In this document: one piece after another, positions 1 through 9,845 of the stretch
How the letters are laid out: each line of letters opens with the position of its first letter
How positions within the stretch are numbered: position 1 is the first letter of the stretch
Assembly (NCBI RefSeq): GCF_009363155.1
Contig: NZ_CP045302.1
Coordinates: forward strand, 385,001 to 449,000
Length of the DNA: 64,000 nt
Reading direction: 5' to 3'
DNA from: Azotobacter salinestris
Lineage (GTDB): Bacteria; Pseudomonadota; Gammaproteobacteria; Pseudomonadales; Pseudomonadaceae
The notes under the pieces: model-generated
Told to the model about the DNA's origin: nothing
The model's input: the letters and a program-made list of their open reading frames with translations, nothing else
The model's database searches: none
Made by a program: the position numbers and the translations under genes

Positions 1-97
1 CAAGATCCCCAAGCGCGTGGTCTTCAGCGAACTGCCGAAGACCTCCACCGGCAAGATCCAGAAATACGTCCTGCGCGAACGCGCCAGGGCGCTGTAG
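1..97 (+). CDS. AMP-forming acyl-CoA synthetase, C-terminal fragment
   Basis: The window opens inside this gene; only the last 31 codons are present, read in the frame that starts at base 2. The visible peptide contains [10 protein letters not shown], the end motif of the adenylate-forming superfamily in which the lysine of the GK pair contacts the acyl-adenylate. The enzyme would activate a fatty or short-chain acid to its CoA thioester at the cost of ATP. The acyl-CoA dehydrogenase and 3-hydroxyacyl-CoA dehydrogenase downstream on the same strand fit an acyl-CoA catabolic neighbourhood. Substrate cannot be judged from this fragment. Confidence 0.8.
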   Translation, partial: KIPKRVVFSELPKTSTGKIQKYVLRERARAL

Positions 98-194
98 TCC
101 CTTTCCGCCGCCCGGTAGCGCCACGAACGCGCCAGGTGTGCCTGCCCGTTTTACAACAACGATAACAATGGCGCATGCGCCAACGGAGACCTCC

Positions 195-1568
195 ATGCAA
201 CTATTCAATCGCAAAGACGGTGACGAGCAGCCCTACTGGCCGGCCGGCCCCTTCAAGGTCCGCCTGCCCTTCGTGCACTACCGCTGGGAAACCGCGGAAA
301 TGCTCCAGGCGTTCATCATGTTCGTGGTCAGCCTGGGCATGATCCCGCTGCTGGAGAAATACCTCGGCCTGCCCTATGAGGTGGCCATCGCCTACGTGGT
401 AATCTGCGGCATCGGCTTCATGCTGCCGGCCCTGCTCGGCGTGCCGCTGGTGCCGGGCTGGATCACGCCCGGCATCCCGGTGGTGATCCTCTTCCTCAGC
501 GACTACCAGCCCGGTCCGGAAGCTATCCAGGCCCTGTTCGCCCTGCAATTTCTGGTGTTCCTGATCTTCCTCCTGCTCGGTGTCACCCGTCTCGGCAGCG
601 TGATGGTGCGTCTGGTGCCCAACTCCATGAAGGGCGGCATCATCATCGGCGCCGGCATTGCCGCACTGATGGGCGAGATCTCCAGCGGCGGACGCCTGGC
701 CAATACCCCGATCTCCCTGGTGCTGGGCAGCCTGATCTGCCTGTACCTGATGTTCTCGGTATCCTTCAGGGGCCTCACCGAGCGTGTGCCGCTGGCGCGC
801 AAGATCGTCAACTACGGGATGGTGCCGGGCATGCTGATCGCCATTTTCATCGGCATCGCCGTGGGTGAGTACAAGATGCCGGAGATCAGGTGGGGGATCA
901 CCCAGCCGGCCTTCGACCAGCTCTGGAACTACCTGCCGTTCGGCATCGGCTTCCCGGATGCGAAGATCTTCCTCTATGCCATCCCCACGGCGGTGATCGC
1001 CTACATCATCGCCTTCGGCGACATCATCGTTGGCCAGTCGCTGATGCAGCGCGCCGATGAACTGCGCACCGACGAAAAGATCGACTACAACGTCGACCGC
1101 ATCCATCTGGTCACCGCCGTGCGCAACGCCCTGCATGCCTTCTTCGCGCCCTACCCCGGCCTGGCCGGGCCGCTGTGGACCGCCGCCGCGGCGACCATGG
1201 CCGAGCGCTACAAGTACGGCCGCAAGGCGATGGACTCGATCTACAGCGGTGCCGGCACCTTCTGGATCACCGGTTTCATTGCCCTGTTCATCCTGCCGCT
1301 GGTGAGCTTCTTCCAGCCGGTGCTGCCGATCGCCCTGTCGCTGACCCTGGTACTCACCGGCTACATCTGCCTGATGGTCGGCTTCGAGCAGCTCAACAAC
1401 AACACCGAGCGCGGGATCGCTGGCACCATGGGCGTGGTTCTGGCCGTCTATGGGGCGGGCTGGGGCCTGGCCACCGGGGTCGTGCTGTACATTCTGGTGG
1501 AGCGCACCCATCTGCTCCGCTTCGCCTCGACCAAGAGCGAGATCGGCGCCACCCCGGAAGCCGACTGA
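195..1568 (+). CDS. SLC23/NCS2-like purine/pyrimidine-type permease
   Basis: This is a 457-residue polytopic inner-membrane protein with about a dozen hydrophobic segments separated by short loops. Features such as PGWITPGIPVV (about residues 93-103) and a glycine-rich GGIIIGAGIAALMGE segment near residue 155 resemble the xanthine/uracil permease (SLC23) superfamily, though it is a divergent member. I chose the ATG at 195 rather than an earlier in-frame ATG at 138, because GGAGA lies 5 bases before it and the upstream codons are not membrane-like. It sits between an acyl-CoA synthetase gene and acyl-CoA dehydrogenase genes, so the real substrate may be an organic acid rather than a nucleobase. 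The family is fairly sure, the substrate unknown. Confidence 0.7.
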   Translation: MQLFNRKDGDEQPYWPAGPFKVRLPFVHYRWETAEMLQAFIMFVVSLGMIPLLEKYLGLPYEVAIAYVVICGIGFMLPALLGVPLVPGWITPGIPVVILFLSDYQPGPEAIQALFALQFLVFLIFLLLGVTRLGSVMVRLVPNSMKGGIIIGAGIAALMGEISSGGRLANTPISLVLGSLICLYLMFSVSFRGLTERVPLARKIVNYGMVPGMLIAIFIGIAVGEYKMPEIRWGITQPAFDQLWNYLPFGIGFPDAKIFLYAIPTAVIAYIIAFGDIIVGQSLMQRADELRTDEKIDYNVDRIHLVTAVRNALHAFFAPYPGLAGPLWTAAAATMAERYKYGRKAMDSIYSGAGTFWITGFIALFILPLVSFFQPVLPIALSLTLVLTGYICLMVGFEQLNNNTERGIAGTMGVVLAVYGAGWGLATGVVLYILVERTHLLRFASTKSEIGATPEAD

Positions 1569-1638
1569 ACCGCTATATTCCTGTCGTCCACGCCTGTACG
1601 GGGCTGGGCGACAGGAGCCTATCCAAGGAAAGCCGAAC

Positions 1639-2511
1639 ATGAACGATCCCTTGAAGAATACGACTGAAGCGCGCATCGCAGTCATCGGCGCCGGAACCAT
1701 GGGCAACGGTATCGCCCAGGTCTGCGCATTGGCAGGCCGCCAGGTCACTCTCGTGGACATCTCCGACAGCGCCCTCGAGCGTGGCCTCGCCACCCTGTCC
1801 GCCAATCTGGAGCGCCAGGTGAAGAAGGGGCTTATCGCGGAGGCGGACAGGCAGGCAGCCCTGGCCCGCATCCACCCGCAGACCCACTACGGCGCTCTCG
1901 CCGGAAGCGAACTGGTTATCGAGGCGGCCACCGAGAACCTTGACCTCAAGCGGCAGATCCTCGCCCTGATCGAGGAAGCGACGGAGCCCGACGCGCTCAT
2001 TGCCAGCAACACCTCCTCGCTGTCGATCAGCGAACTGGCGAGCGTGCTGGGCAGCCCCGAACGCTTCATCGGCCTGCACTTCTTCAATCCGGTGCCGGTC
2101 ATGACCCTGGTCGAGGTCATCCGCGGCCTGCAGACCTCCGAGGCCACCCATGCGAAGGCCGTGGCGTTCGCCGAGCAGGTCGGAAAGACTGCCATCTCGG
2201 TGCGCAACAGTCCCGGGTTCGTGGTCAACCGCATCCTCTGCCCGATGATCAACGAGGCGATCTTCGTCCTTCAGGAGGGATTGGCCAGTGCCCAGGACAT
2301 CGACACCGGCATGCAGCTCGGCTGCAATCAGCCCATCGGTCCCCTGGCACTGGCCGACCTGATCGGTCTGGACACGCTGCTGGCGATTCTCGAAACCTTC
2401 TACCGCGATTTCGGCGATCCCAAGTACCGTCCGGCTACCCTGCTCAAGGAAATGGTCGCGGCCGGCTATCTGGGTCGCAAGAGCGGCCGCGGCTTCCACG
2501 TCTACGCCTGA
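1639..2511 (+). CDS. 3-hydroxyacyl-CoA (3-hydroxybutyryl-CoA) dehydrogenase
   Basis: This 290-residue protein has the length of a monofunctional short-chain 3-hydroxyacyl-CoA dehydrogenase. The NAD-binding Rossmann motif GAGTMG is at residues 17-22. The catalytic histidine lies in GLHFFNPVPVM (His147), and SNTSSL upstream and NSPGFVVNR downstream are further family landmarks. It oxidises (S)-3-hydroxybutyryl-CoA or similar to acetoacetyl-CoA with NAD in the cytoplasm. The reading frame stays open upstream, but ATG 1639 has AAGGAA 8 bases before it and begins the conserved Rossmann fold, so it is preferred. It probably shares a transcript with the acyl-CoA dehydrogenase 72 bases downstream. 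Confidence 0.9.
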   Translation: MNDPLKNTTEARIAVIGAGTMGNGIAQVCALAGRQVTLVDISDSALERGLATLSANLERQVKKGLIAEADRQAALARIHPQTHYGALAGSELVIEAATENLDLKRQILALIEEATEPDALIASNTSSLSISELASVLGSPERFIGLHFFNPVPVMTLVEVIRGLQTSEATHAKAVAFAEQVGKTAISVRNSPGFVVNRILCPMINEAIFVLQEGLASAQDIDTGMQLGCNQPIGPLALADLIGLDTLLAILETFYRDFGDPKYRPATLLKEMVAAGYLGRKSGRGFHVYA

Positions 2512-2583
2512 ACCGCGGTCCAGACACCGGCCGCCCGCCCCGTTCGGGCGCGTCCGTCTCATGACAAGAAAACGAGGTCCGTC

Positions 2584-4362
2584 ATGCCCGAATACCACGC
2601 CCCCCTGCGCGACATGCGCTTTGTCCTGCACGAGGTGTTTGCCGCTGACAAGCTCTGGGCTCGCCTGCCCGCCCTGGCCGAAACGGTGGATGCCGAAACC
2701 GCCGACGCCATCCTCGAGGAGGCGGCCAAGGTCACGGGCGAACTGCTCGCCCCGCTCAACCGCAGCGGCGACGAGGAAGGCGCACACTGGGACAACGGTG
2801 TCGTCACCACCCCGGCCGGCTTCCGCGAAGCCTATGCCACCTATATCGAGGGCGGCTGGGTCGGCCTGGCCGGCAATCCGGCCTATGGCGGCCTGGGCAT
2901 GCCGAAGATGCTCGCCGTGCAGTTCGAGGAAATGCTCTATTCCGCCAACGCCAGCTTCACCCTGTATTCGGCGCTGACCTCCGGCTGCTGCCTGGCACTG
3001 GACGCCCACGCCAGCGAAGAGCTCAAGCAGCTCTACCTGCCGCGCCTGTACAGTGGCGAATGGGCGGGCACCATGTGTCTCACCGAAGCCCATGCCGGTT
3101 CAGACCTCGGCCTGCTGCGCACCCGCGCCGAGCCGAAGGCCGATGGCAGCTACGCCATCAGCGGCAGCAAGATTTTCATCACCGGTGGCGAACAGGACCT
3201 GACGGCGAATATCGTTCATCTGGTGCTGGCCCGCCTGCCCGATGCACCGCCCGGCTCGAAGGGCATCTCGCTGTTCCTGGTGCCCAAGTTCCTGGTTGCT
3301 CCGGATGGCACCCTCGGCGCGCGCAACTCACTGTCCTGCGGCTCGCTGGAACACAAGATGGGAATCAAGGCCTCGGCCACCTGTGTGATGAACTTCGACG
3401 GCGCTACCGGCTACCTGATCGGCGAACCACACAAGGGGCTGGCAGCCATGTTCACCATGATGAACTACGAGCGCCTATCCATCGGCATCCAGGGCATCGG
3501 CTGCGCCAAGGCTTCCTACCAGAATGCCGTGGCCTATGCCCGTGAGCGCCTGCAGGGGCGCGCCCCGGGAGGTGCCCAGACACCGCAGAAGAGCGCCGAT
3601 CCCCTGATCGTCCATCCCGACGTGCGGCGCATGCTGCTGACCATGAGGGCCCTGACCGAGGGTGGACGAGCCTTCTCCACCTACGTCGCTCAGCAGCTGG
3701 ACCTGACCAAGCATGCCGGGGACGCCGACGAACGCCGTCACGCCGAAGCGCTGGTGGCGCTACTCACCCCCGTCGCCAAGGCCTTCTTCACCGACATCGG
3801 CCTGGAGAGCTGCATCCACGGCCAGCAGGTATTCGGCGGACACGGCTACATCCGCGAATGGGGCCAGGAGCAACTGGTACGCGATGTACGCATCGCGCAG
3901 ATCTACGAGGGCACCAACGGCATCCAGGCCCTCGACCTGCTGGGCCGCAAGGTCGTGGCCAACGACGGCGCTGCATTGCGACTGTTCGCCGGGGAGGTCC
4001 GCGCCTTCGTCGACGCGCCGGCCGCCTCCCGCCCCTTCGCCAGCCAGCTGCTGGCCGCCCTGGAGTGCCTGGAAGGCATCAGCATCTGGCTGCTCGACCA
4101 GGCCGGCAAGGATCCGGCACTGGCCAATGCCGTCGCGGTGGACTACCTGAACCTGTTCGGTTATGTCGCCTATGCCTACATGTGGGCACGCATGGCTGCG
4201 GTGGCCCAGGCCAGTCGTGACAAGGATGAGGCCTTCTACGGTGCCAAGCTGTCCACTGCGCAGTTCTACTTCAGCAAGCTGCTGCCGCGCATCCTGTCCC
4301 TGGACGCCGTCATCCGTGCCGGCAGCGCCCCGCTTCTGGAACTGGCCGACGACCGCTTCTGA
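2584..4362 (+). CDS. Acyl-CoA dehydrogenase with C-terminal extension
   Basis: This 592-residue FAD enzyme is of the long acyl-CoA dehydrogenase type (DmdC/AidB-like length) rather than the usual 380-residue form. CLTEAHAGSDLG near residue 165 is the flavin/substrate signature. FGGHGYIREWGQEQLVRD and YEGTNGIQALDL (about residues 418-450) form the C-terminal flavin-binding region. Roughly the last 120 residues are the extra helical C-terminal domain of this subfamily. It would introduce the alpha-beta double bond into an acyl-CoA, passing electrons to electron-transfer flavoprotein. Together with the preceding hydroxyacyl-CoA dehydrogenase it looks like a beta-oxidation-type operon. Chain-length specificity is unknown. 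Confidence 0.9.
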   Translation: MPEYHAPLRDMRFVLHEVFAADKLWARLPALAETVDAETADAILEEAAKVTGELLAPLNRSGDEEGAHWDNGVVTTPAGFREAYATYIEGGWVGLAGNPAYGGLGMPKMLAVQFEEMLYSANASFTLYSALTSGCCLALDAHASEELKQLYLPRLYSGEWAGTMCLTEAHAGSDLGLLRTRAEPKADGSYAISGSKIFITGGEQDLTANIVHLVLARLPDAPPGSKGISLFLVPKFLVAPDGTLGARNSLSCGSLEHKMGIKASATCVMNFDGATGYLIGEPHKGLAAMFTMMNYERLSIGIQGIGCAKASYQNAVAYARERLQGRAPGGAQTPQKSADPLIVHPDVRRMLLTMRALTEGGRAFSTYVAQQLDLTKHAGDADERRHAEALVALLTPVAKAFFTDIGLESCIHGQQVFGGHGYIREWGQEQLVRDVRIAQIYEGTNGIQALDLLGRKVVANDGAALRLFAGEVRAFVDAPAASRPFASQLLAALECLEGISIWLLDQAGKDPALANAVAVDYLNLFGYVAYAYMWARMAAVAQASRDKDEAFYGAKLSTAQFYFSKLLPRILSLDAVIRAGSAPLLELADDRF

Positions 4363-4423
4363 ATACTCACGGCAGCCGGCGGGCCTGGTGACCGGGCCGG
4401 CCGCCCCTTGGCGGCGATGACCG

Positions 4424-5260
4424 CTACTGGAGCATACTCATCGCCGCGTCCATCGAAGCGCTCAGATCCTCATCGGCCTGTACGTCCAGACAGGGATCGA
4501 GGCCGAGCTTGGCGAACGCCGGGATCCCTCGCCAGTCGAGTTGCGTAAAGGGATGCCCGGTGCCGACATGACTCAGCAGTTCCGCCACCTGAACGATATC
4601 CACATAATCCACCTGAGCGGAGTCCCGGGCAAAGTTCAGATATTCCCCAGGAACAATCGCAATGGGAGCAGGAAACTCCCAGTTGCGTAGAATTCTTTCG
4701 CCGAGGATCGGGTGAGCCTGGTCGATGATCTGCTCGAGAACCTCCGGATCGGCCAACAATGCTGCATGGGTTTCCGCATAGGTCAGGATAGGCAGGATGC
4801 CGATCCGGCTCACCAGACCGGCCAGCGTCGCCTGGTCGGGCACCAGTCGGGTGTAATGACGGCAGAGCATGTAACAGATACCGGCAACTTCACTGCTCTT
4901 GCGCCAGGCCTCACGCATCTTGCGGTCCACGACAGGAGAATTCGCCTGGAACATCTGCTCCATGGCCAGACCGGTAGCCAGGGTGCAGGTATAGTTGATG
5001 CCCAGACGACCGATGGCCGTCTGCAGGTCGGTGATCTCCCGATTGGCCCGCATCAGCGGGCTGTTCGCCACCTTGATGAGCCGTGCGCTCAGCGCAGCAT
5101 CGTGCCCGATCACTCTCGCGAGGGCGCCGATGCTGACCTCCGGATCCCGGGCAGCCTCACGCACCTCCAGAGCAGCCTCGGGCAATGTAGGCAATACCAG
5201 CTCATCGTTGTCGATGGCCTCGATCAATTCACGCTGAACCTTCTCGGCAAGCTCGCTCAT
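4424..5260 (-). CDS. HDOD domain protein
   Basis: This 278-residue cytoplasmic protein has one HDOD domain over most of its length. The motif LPTLPEAALEV near residue 24 and GHDAALSARLIKVANSPL near residue 53 are typical of the family. HDOD proteins are metal-independent relatives of HD phosphohydrolases that act as signalling or scaffold modules, often in cyclic-di-GMP, motility or stress pathways. No extra output domain is visible. GGAAGGAA just before the ATG at 5260 supports the start. It is convergent with the acyl-CoA dehydrogenase gene and is followed by no other gene on its strand. Confidence 0.85.
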   Translation of the reverse strand: MSELAEKVQRELIEAIDNDELVLPTLPEAALEVREAARDPEVSIGALARVIGHDAALSARLIKVANSPLMRANREITDLQTAIGRLGINYTCTLATGLAMEQMFQANSPVVDRKMREAWRKSSEVAGICYMLCRHYTRLVPDQATLAGLVSRIGILPILTYAETHAALLADPEVLEQIIDQAHPILGERILRNWEFPAPIAIVPGEYLNFARDSAQVDYVDIVQVAELLSHVGTGHPFTQLDWRGIPAFAKLGLDPCLDVQADEDLSASMDAAMSMLQ

Positions 5261-5827
5261 CTCGTTCCTTCCCGCTCCTACTCATCAATCATGCTCGATC
5301 AGAGCGGCCGGTTTCTATCGATAAAACGCCTGATCGGCAAGGAGATTCTGCCACCAAGCAGGATCCGGAACTCATTGAGCAATCACGAAATTCGCACTTG
5401 CCAAGTGCCTGAAGCCCACGATGCCAGCCCGCAACGCTTTTTCCAGAACGACAGAAAGAGACCATCAACCATTCCCTGCCATACATCTCACGAGCAAAGC
5501 ATCGACTTCGCCAGAAAGTTGCGTCCGCCATCAGGCGATATTATTGCTCGTACAGCAATAGTGAATGATTGCAGATATGGGAAAGAGTTCAGCTATGGTT
5601 ATGCCTTTCGTGAAGCAAGACGCAAACAGACAACACCGAGCTTGATCATGAACGGCCAAAAACAGGAGATTCCCCGGTCATACTTGTTAGGGAGAACCAC
5701 AACTGCAAAACATATTACGGCCCAGACAGGCGAGTTTAACAACTTTGACGAAAAGAACTCTACGGCTCAAGGCAAAGTTGGAAAATCGCGGCAGAATCTT
5801 CTGAAAGCCTGAAGTACGTGTCGATAT
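5261..5827. other. Intergenic region, no gene recognised
   Basis: This 567-base stretch between the HDOD gene and tRNA-Leu is less GC-rich than its surroundings. I see no convincing protein or RNA gene. It contains a perfect 7-base inverted repeat, TATTGCT-N5-AGCAATA at 5542-5560, which could be a regulator site upstream of the HDOD gene. Its binding factor is unknown. Confidence 0.5.
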
Positions 5828-5914
5828 TGGTGCCCGGAGCCGGGATCGAACCGGCACGCTGTTGCCAGCGAGGGATTTTAAGTCCCTTGCGTCTACCAAT
5901 TTCGCCATCCGGGC
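5828..5914 (-). tRNA. tRNA-Leu (UAA)
   Basis: An 87-base cloverleaf reads on the minus strand, starting GCCCGGATGG and ending with an encoded CCA. The anticodon loop CTTAAAA carries UAA, read with five-base-pair flanks AGGGA/TCCCT. It has the long variable arm expected of a class II tRNA and the T-loop sequence GTTCGATCC. It follows tRNA-Gly and tRNA-Cys, but a terminator-like hairpin and its own promoter candidate separate it from them. Confidence 0.97.
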
Positions 5915-5953
5915 AGATGGACTGCAGGCAATTATTTCTTGCGAAGATCTATA

Positions 5954-5982
5954 AATATATACAGCCTAAAGTCATGAGGCAA
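5954..5982 (-). promoter_or_regulatory. Candidate sigma-70 promoter for tRNA-Leu
   Basis: On the minus strand TTGCCT (-35) and TATATT (-10) are separated by 17 bases. The -10 ends 40 bases before the 5' end of tRNA-Leu, in an AT-rich tract downstream of the hairpin at 6031-6068. This would let tRNA-Leu be transcribed independently of the two upstream tRNAs. It is a sequence match only. Confidence 0.5.
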
Positions 5983-6030
5983 GTTAAAGATAATGGATGG
6001 CCTTTCAAGATATGGAGAAAAAAGATAAAG

Positions 6031-6068
6031 CAAAACGCCCCGAAAACATATGCTTTCGGGGCGTTTTG
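6031..6068 (-). terminator. Rho-independent terminator after tRNA-Cys
   Basis: A perfect 15-base inverted repeat has arms 6031-6045 and 6054-6068 and an 8-base loop. The stem core is GC-rich (CGCCCCGAAA) and ends in a TTTT run on either strand. It starts 6 bases after the 3' end of tRNA-Cys, where a terminator for the pgsA-tRNA-Gly-tRNA-Cys transcript is expected. The symmetrical arms mean it could also stop plus-strand transcription. Confidence 0.85.
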
Positions 6069-6073
6069 TCGAT

Positions 6074-6147
6074 TGGAGGCCGAGGTCGGAATCGAACCGG
6101 CGTACACGGATTTGCAATCCGCTGCATGACCACTCTGCCACCCGGCC
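6074..6147 (-). tRNA. tRNA-Cys (GCA)
   Basis: A 74-base cloverleaf reads on the minus strand. It starts GGCCGGGTGG, has GGATTGCAAATCC as anticodon stem-loop (anticodon GCA), T-loop GGTTCGATTCC and an encoded CCA end. It lies 39 bases after tRNA-Gly in what is probably one transcript. Confidence 0.97.
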
Positions 6148-6186
6148 TGTGAGTGAGACTCCAATAAACAGTCTCACAAGAAAAAC

Positions 6187-6262
<76 letters not shown>

Positions 6263-6325
6263 GTCGTGGTGACGGGCGACATTCTATAGAATTACGTCGC
6301 CCAGTCAAGCCTTTGATTCAAAAAC

Positions 6326-6886
6326 TTATTTTTTTTCAACTGTGGCACTGAGATGAGGCCAGGCCGCCAACAGGTACTGGGTCATGGACCATAGCGTGAG
6401 TGCTGCGGCGACAATTAGCAGTGCATAGCCAAGGATGACCCAGAAGGTCAGCAGCGGAGGATTGGCAAGAAGCAGAACCAGAGCCACCATTTGGGCAGTA
6501 GTTTTCCACTTGCCCAGATTCGAAACCGCTACCTGTGCCCGAGCGCCCAGTTCGGCCATCCATTCGCGCAGGGCCGACACCATGATTTCGCGACCGATGA
6601 TAATGATGGCCGGCAGAGTCAACCAAAGATTGGCATGCTCCCCTACCAACAACACCAACGCCACGGCGACTATCAGCTTGTCCGCTACGGGGTCGAGAAA
6701 GGCGCCGAACGGGGTGCTTTGCTGCAAACGGCGGGCAAGATAGCCGTCAAACCAGTCGGTCACAGCAGCAAAGGTGAATACGGCACTGGCTGCCAGGTAG
6801 CTCCAGGTGAACGGCAGATAGAACAAAAGGATGAAAACCGGGATCAGCAGAACGCGCAGAATTGTAAGTATGTTGGGGATGTTCAT
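6326..6886 (-). CDS. pgsA: CDP-diacylglycerol-glycerol-3-phosphate 3-phosphatidyltransferase
   Basis: This 186-residue inner-membrane enzyme makes phosphatidylglycerol phosphate, the committed step to phosphatidylglycerol and cardiolipin. The CDP-alcohol phosphotransferase signature is complete: [19 protein letters not shown] followed by PVAD, with the aspartates that bind Mg. There are four or more hydrophobic helices. I prefer ATG 6886 ([11 protein letters not shown]), the usual pseudomonad N-terminus, although a GTG two codons earlier (6892) is also possible. It follows uvrC by 33 bases and precedes tRNA-Gly, forming the known gacA-uvrC-pgsA-tRNA string. Confidence 0.95.
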   Translation of the reverse strand: MNIPNILTILRVLLIPVFILLFYLPFTWSYLAASAVFTFAAVTDWFDGYLARRLQQSTPFGAFLDPVADKLIVAVALVLLVGEHANLWLTLPAIIIIGREIMVSALREWMAELGARAQVAVSNLGKWKTTAQMVALVLLLANPPLLTFWVILGYALLIVAAALTLWSMTQYLLAAWPHLSATVEKK

Positions 6887-6919
6887 CGGCACGACTGGGC
6901 TACGGAGTAAGCAGGCATT

Positions 6920-8743
6920 CTACTCGCTGTGCAAGGCCGCATAAATCGACTCGGCGAGCTTTTTGCTGATCCCCGGCGCCTTGGCGATTTCATCGATGCT
7001 TGCCCGGGATAGCTCTTGAAGCCCTCCGAAAAACCTGAGCAGTTCGCGCCGACGCTTCGGTCCTATGCCGGCGACCTCCTCCAGACTGGAGGTACGCCGC
7101 ACCTTGCCACGCCGTGCCCGGTGCCCGGTAATGGCGAAACGGTGGGCCTCGTCGCGGATCTGCTGGATTAGATGCAGAGCCGGCGAATCGGCCGGCAATG
7201 TGAATTCATGGGCGGCATCGTTCAGGTAAAGGGTTTCCAGCCCAGGCTTGCGGGTGACGCCCTTAGCCACACCGAGCAGGATCAGATCCGGCACGGCCAG
7301 TTCCTGCAGAACCTCTTGCGCTATTGTTAGCTGTCCCTTGCCGCCATCCACCAGAAGAATGTCGGGGAGCTTGCCCTCGCCATCGCGCAGCTTGCCGAAG
7401 CGACGGGTCAGCGCCTGCTGCATGGCAGCGTAATCGTCACCGGCCGTCACACCCTCGATGTTGTAGCGACGATATTCTCCCTTCTGGGCGCCCTCGGGAC
7501 CGAATACCACGCAGGACGCGACAGTCGCCTCGCCGCTCGAATGACTGATATCGAAGCACTCCATGCGCTGAGGCGGCGCGTCCAAATCGAGCGCCTCAGC
7601 CAGGGCTTCGAAGCGGGCCGCCAGATGCTGACGATGGGCCAGCCGCGCCGACAGCGCTTGCTCCGCATTGGCAATCGCGAGTTGCTGCCAGCGCGCCCGG
7701 GCCGCACGCACCCGATGCCTGATGTGCAACTCGCGGCCTCGCTGCTCGGCCAGGGCCGACGCGAGTGCGGAGAAGTCTTCGTGCATGGCATTGACGATGA
7801 TCTCGCCAGGCAGATCACGCTCCGGATTGGCAAGGTAGTATTGGCCCAGAAAGGCTGCCAGAACCTCCCCCACTTCTTCCTCGATACCAACCTGCGGGAA
7901 GAAGTTCTTGCTGCCCAGCACACGCCCCCCGCGCACGCTGATCAGATGCACGCAGGCTCCGCCAGGCTTGACCGCGGCAGCCAACACATCCACATCGCCG
8001 CTGCCGCCCTCCATGCTCTGCTGATCCTGAACGCGACGCAGCAGGGCGATCTGGTCACGCAACTCGGCAGCACGCTCGAAATCCAGACGAGCAGCCGCCT
8101 GCTCCATCGCTGTGGAAAGCTCCTCGGCCAGGGCGTTGCTGCGTCCTTCAAGAAACATTACCGAGTGACGGACATCCTCGGCATATTCGGCCGGATCGAC
8201 CAGACCGACACAGGGGGCCTTGCAGCGCTTGATCTGGTGCTGCAGGCAGGGACGAGTCCGGTTCCTGAAGTAGCTATCTTCGCACTGGCGAACCTGAAAG
8301 GCCTTTTGCAGAAGCCCCAGGCTTTCGCGTATGGAGCCAGCACTGGGATAAGGGCCGAAATAGCGCCCCTTCTGCTGCTTCGCCCCCCTGTGGATGCCGA
8401 GCCGGGGAAAGTCCCCATCGGACAGGAATACATAGGGATAGGACTTGTCGTCACGCAGCAGGATGTTGTACGGCGGCCGCCACTCCTTGATCAGGGTCTG
8501 CTCCAGCAGCAGCGCCTCGGTCTCGTTGGCGGTGATAGTGGTCTCGACCTGCGCTATCCGCGCCACCAATGCAGCCGTCTTCGGCGCCAGCCCAGTCGTA
8601 CGAAAATAGCTGGACAGGCGCTTCTTGAGATTCTTGGCCTTTCCGACATAGAGCAGCTTTCCTTCTGCGTCCAGCATCCGATAGACGCCGGGATGACCGC
8701 TGCAGTGAGCCAGAAAAGCTGCACTGTCGAAGAAATTCCCCAT
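6920..8743 (-). CDS. uvrC: Excinuclease ABC subunit C
   Basis: This 607-residue protein makes the dual incisions of nucleotide excision repair after UvrAB damage loading. The N-terminal GIY-YIG nuclease is visible ([20 protein letters not shown], residues 19-38). A UVR motif for UvrB contact lies near residue 210, the RNase H-like second nuclease starts around [20 protein letters not shown], and two helix-hairpin-helix motifs ([16 protein letters not shown] and [14 protein letters not shown]) end the protein. Its ATG shares one base with the gacA stop codon, so the two are translationally coupled. Confidence 0.97.
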   Translation of the reverse strand: MGNFFDSAAFLAHCSGHPGVYRMLDAEGKLLYVGKAKNLKKRLSSYFRTTGLAPKTAALVARIAQVETTITANETEALLLEQTLIKEWRPPYNILLRDDKSYPYVFLSDGDFPRLGIHRGAKQQKGRYFGPYPSAGSIRESLGLLQKAFQVRQCEDSYFRNRTRPCLQHQIKRCKAPCVGLVDPAEYAEDVRHSVMFLEGRSNALAEELSTAMEQAAARLDFERAAELRDQIALLRRVQDQQSMEGGSGDVDVLAAAVKPGGACVHLISVRGGRVLGSKNFFPQVGIEEEVGEVLAAFLGQYYLANPERDLPGEIIVNAMHEDFSALASALAEQRGRELHIRHRVRAARARWQQLAIANAEQALSARLAHRQHLAARFEALAEALDLDAPPQRMECFDISHSSGEATVASCVVFGPEGAQKGEYRRYNIEGVTAGDDYAAMQQALTRRFGKLRDGEGKLPDILLVDGGKGQLTIAQEVLQELAVPDLILLGVAKGVTRKPGLETLYLNDAAHEFTLPADSPALHLIQQIRDEAHRFAITGHRARRGKVRRTSSLEEVAGIGPKRRRELLRFFGGLQELSRASIDEIAKAPGISKKLAESIYAALHSE

Positions 8744-9387
8744 CAGCTGGATGCATCGACCATGCCGTGGCGCACGGCTAATAGCGCCAGCTCCACGTCA
8801 CTGGTGATGGAGAGCTTCTCGAAGATGCGATAGCGATAGGTGTTCACGGTCTTCGGCGAGAGGCAGAGCTTGTCGGAGATGCTCTGTACCTTCTCGCAAT
8901 TGGCGATCATCAGAGCGATCTGGATCTCCCGCTCGGAGAGCAGATCGAAGGGAGAACCGCTCTGCTGTGGCTGGAAAGCCTTCAGGGCCAGCTGCTGGGC
9001 GATTTGCGGGCTGATATAGCGCTGCCCGGCGAAGACCTGGCGAATGGCCTGGACCATTTCGTCGAGCGCTGCCCCCTTGGTCAGGTAGCCGGCTGCCCCA
9101 GCCTGCATGAGACGCGTCGGGAAAGGATCTTCCTCGCACACGGTTACCGCAATCACCTTGATGCCGGGATTGCTGCGCTGCAGCTTGCGAGTCGCTTCGA
9201 GACCGCCGATGCCGGGCATCTTGACGTCCATCAGGATCACATCAGGCTTGAGATCGCGCGCCTTCTTCAGGGCCTCTTCGCCGGAGCTACCTTGTCCGAC
9301 AACCTGTAGACCGTCGATATCGGCCAGCATCCGGGTGATGCCAGCTCGAACCAGATCATGATCATCGACCACAAGCACCCTAATCAA
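8743..9387 (-). CDS. gacA: Response regulator GacA (UvrY)
   Basis: This 214-residue response regulator is the partner of the GacS sensor kinase. It activates small RNAs that titrate RsmA/CsrA and so controls secondary metabolism, biofilm and motility. The receiver domain carries the acidic pair DD at residues 8-9 and phospho-acceptor Asp54 (ILMDVKMPG). The C-terminal LuxR-type HTH is [19 protein letters not shown]. The start is a TTG at 9387 (MIRVLVVDD), as known for Pseudomonas gacA, with GAGGTG shortly upstream. Reading further upstream gives only non-homologous residues. It overlaps uvrC by one base. Confidence 0.96.
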   Translation of the reverse strand: MIRVLVVDDHDLVRAGITRMLADIDGLQVVGQGSSGEEALKKARDLKPDVILMDVKMPGIGGLEATRKLQRSNPGIKVIAVTVCEEDPFPTRLMQAGAAGYLTKGAALDEMVQAIRQVFAGQRYISPQIAQQLALKAFQPQQSGSPFDLLSEREIQIALMIANCEKVQSISDKLCLSPKTVNTYRYRIFEKLSITSDVELALLAVRHGMVDASS

Positions 9388-9518
9388 CAGACACCTCGTT
9401 TCGTGTCGGCAGAGACCAAGAGCGACCTGCCTGGGAAACATTCGGTCGAGACCGAAACGTCAGGAAGATCGGCCGGCCACCTGCCAAGTGGACAAGCCAG
9501 TCGGCTCGACCATGAAGG

Positions 9519-9608
9519 TGGCGGAGGCGGTGAGATTCGAACTCACGGAAGAGTTTCCCCTTCGGCGGTTTTCAAGACCGCTGCCTTAAACCACTCGGCC
9601 ACACCTCC
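9519..9608 (-). tRNA. tRNA-Ser (UGA)
   Basis: A 90-base class II tRNA reads on the minus strand. It starts GGAGGTGTGGCCGAG, has anticodon stem-loop GCGGTCTTGAAAACCGC (anticodon UGA), a long variable arm, T-loop GAGTTCGAATC and encoded CCA. It lies upstream of gacA on the same strand, 131 bases away. Confidence 0.97.
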
Positions 9609-9845
9609 GCATAAGTGCGGACGGCAATTTTTACCGGATCATCTCCGAGTGTCAAACGGTTGTTTTGATGAAGTCTCAAGATAACCGGACAATAAATATG
9701 AAATAGCAAAGATTTTCATTTTGTGGCCAGCAAACGCCAGCCAACTTCGCCAAAGAGGAATGGCGATGACAAAGTATCGAGACGATGATCTACACCGTTC
9801 CTCATGCTAAGTTCCCGAGTCTCATCCTGCCGGAGAGTTGCCCGC

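Noticed and set aside
1450-1638. Longer N-terminus for the 3-hydroxyacyl-CoA dehydrogenase
   Set aside because: The upstream codons overlap the permease gene in another frame and are not homologous. ATG 1639 has a ribosome-binding site and starts the Rossmann fold.
6031-6068. Mobile-element end at the perfect inverted repeat between tRNA genes
   Set aside because: The short loop, GC core, TTTT end and position right after tRNA-Cys make it a terminator.
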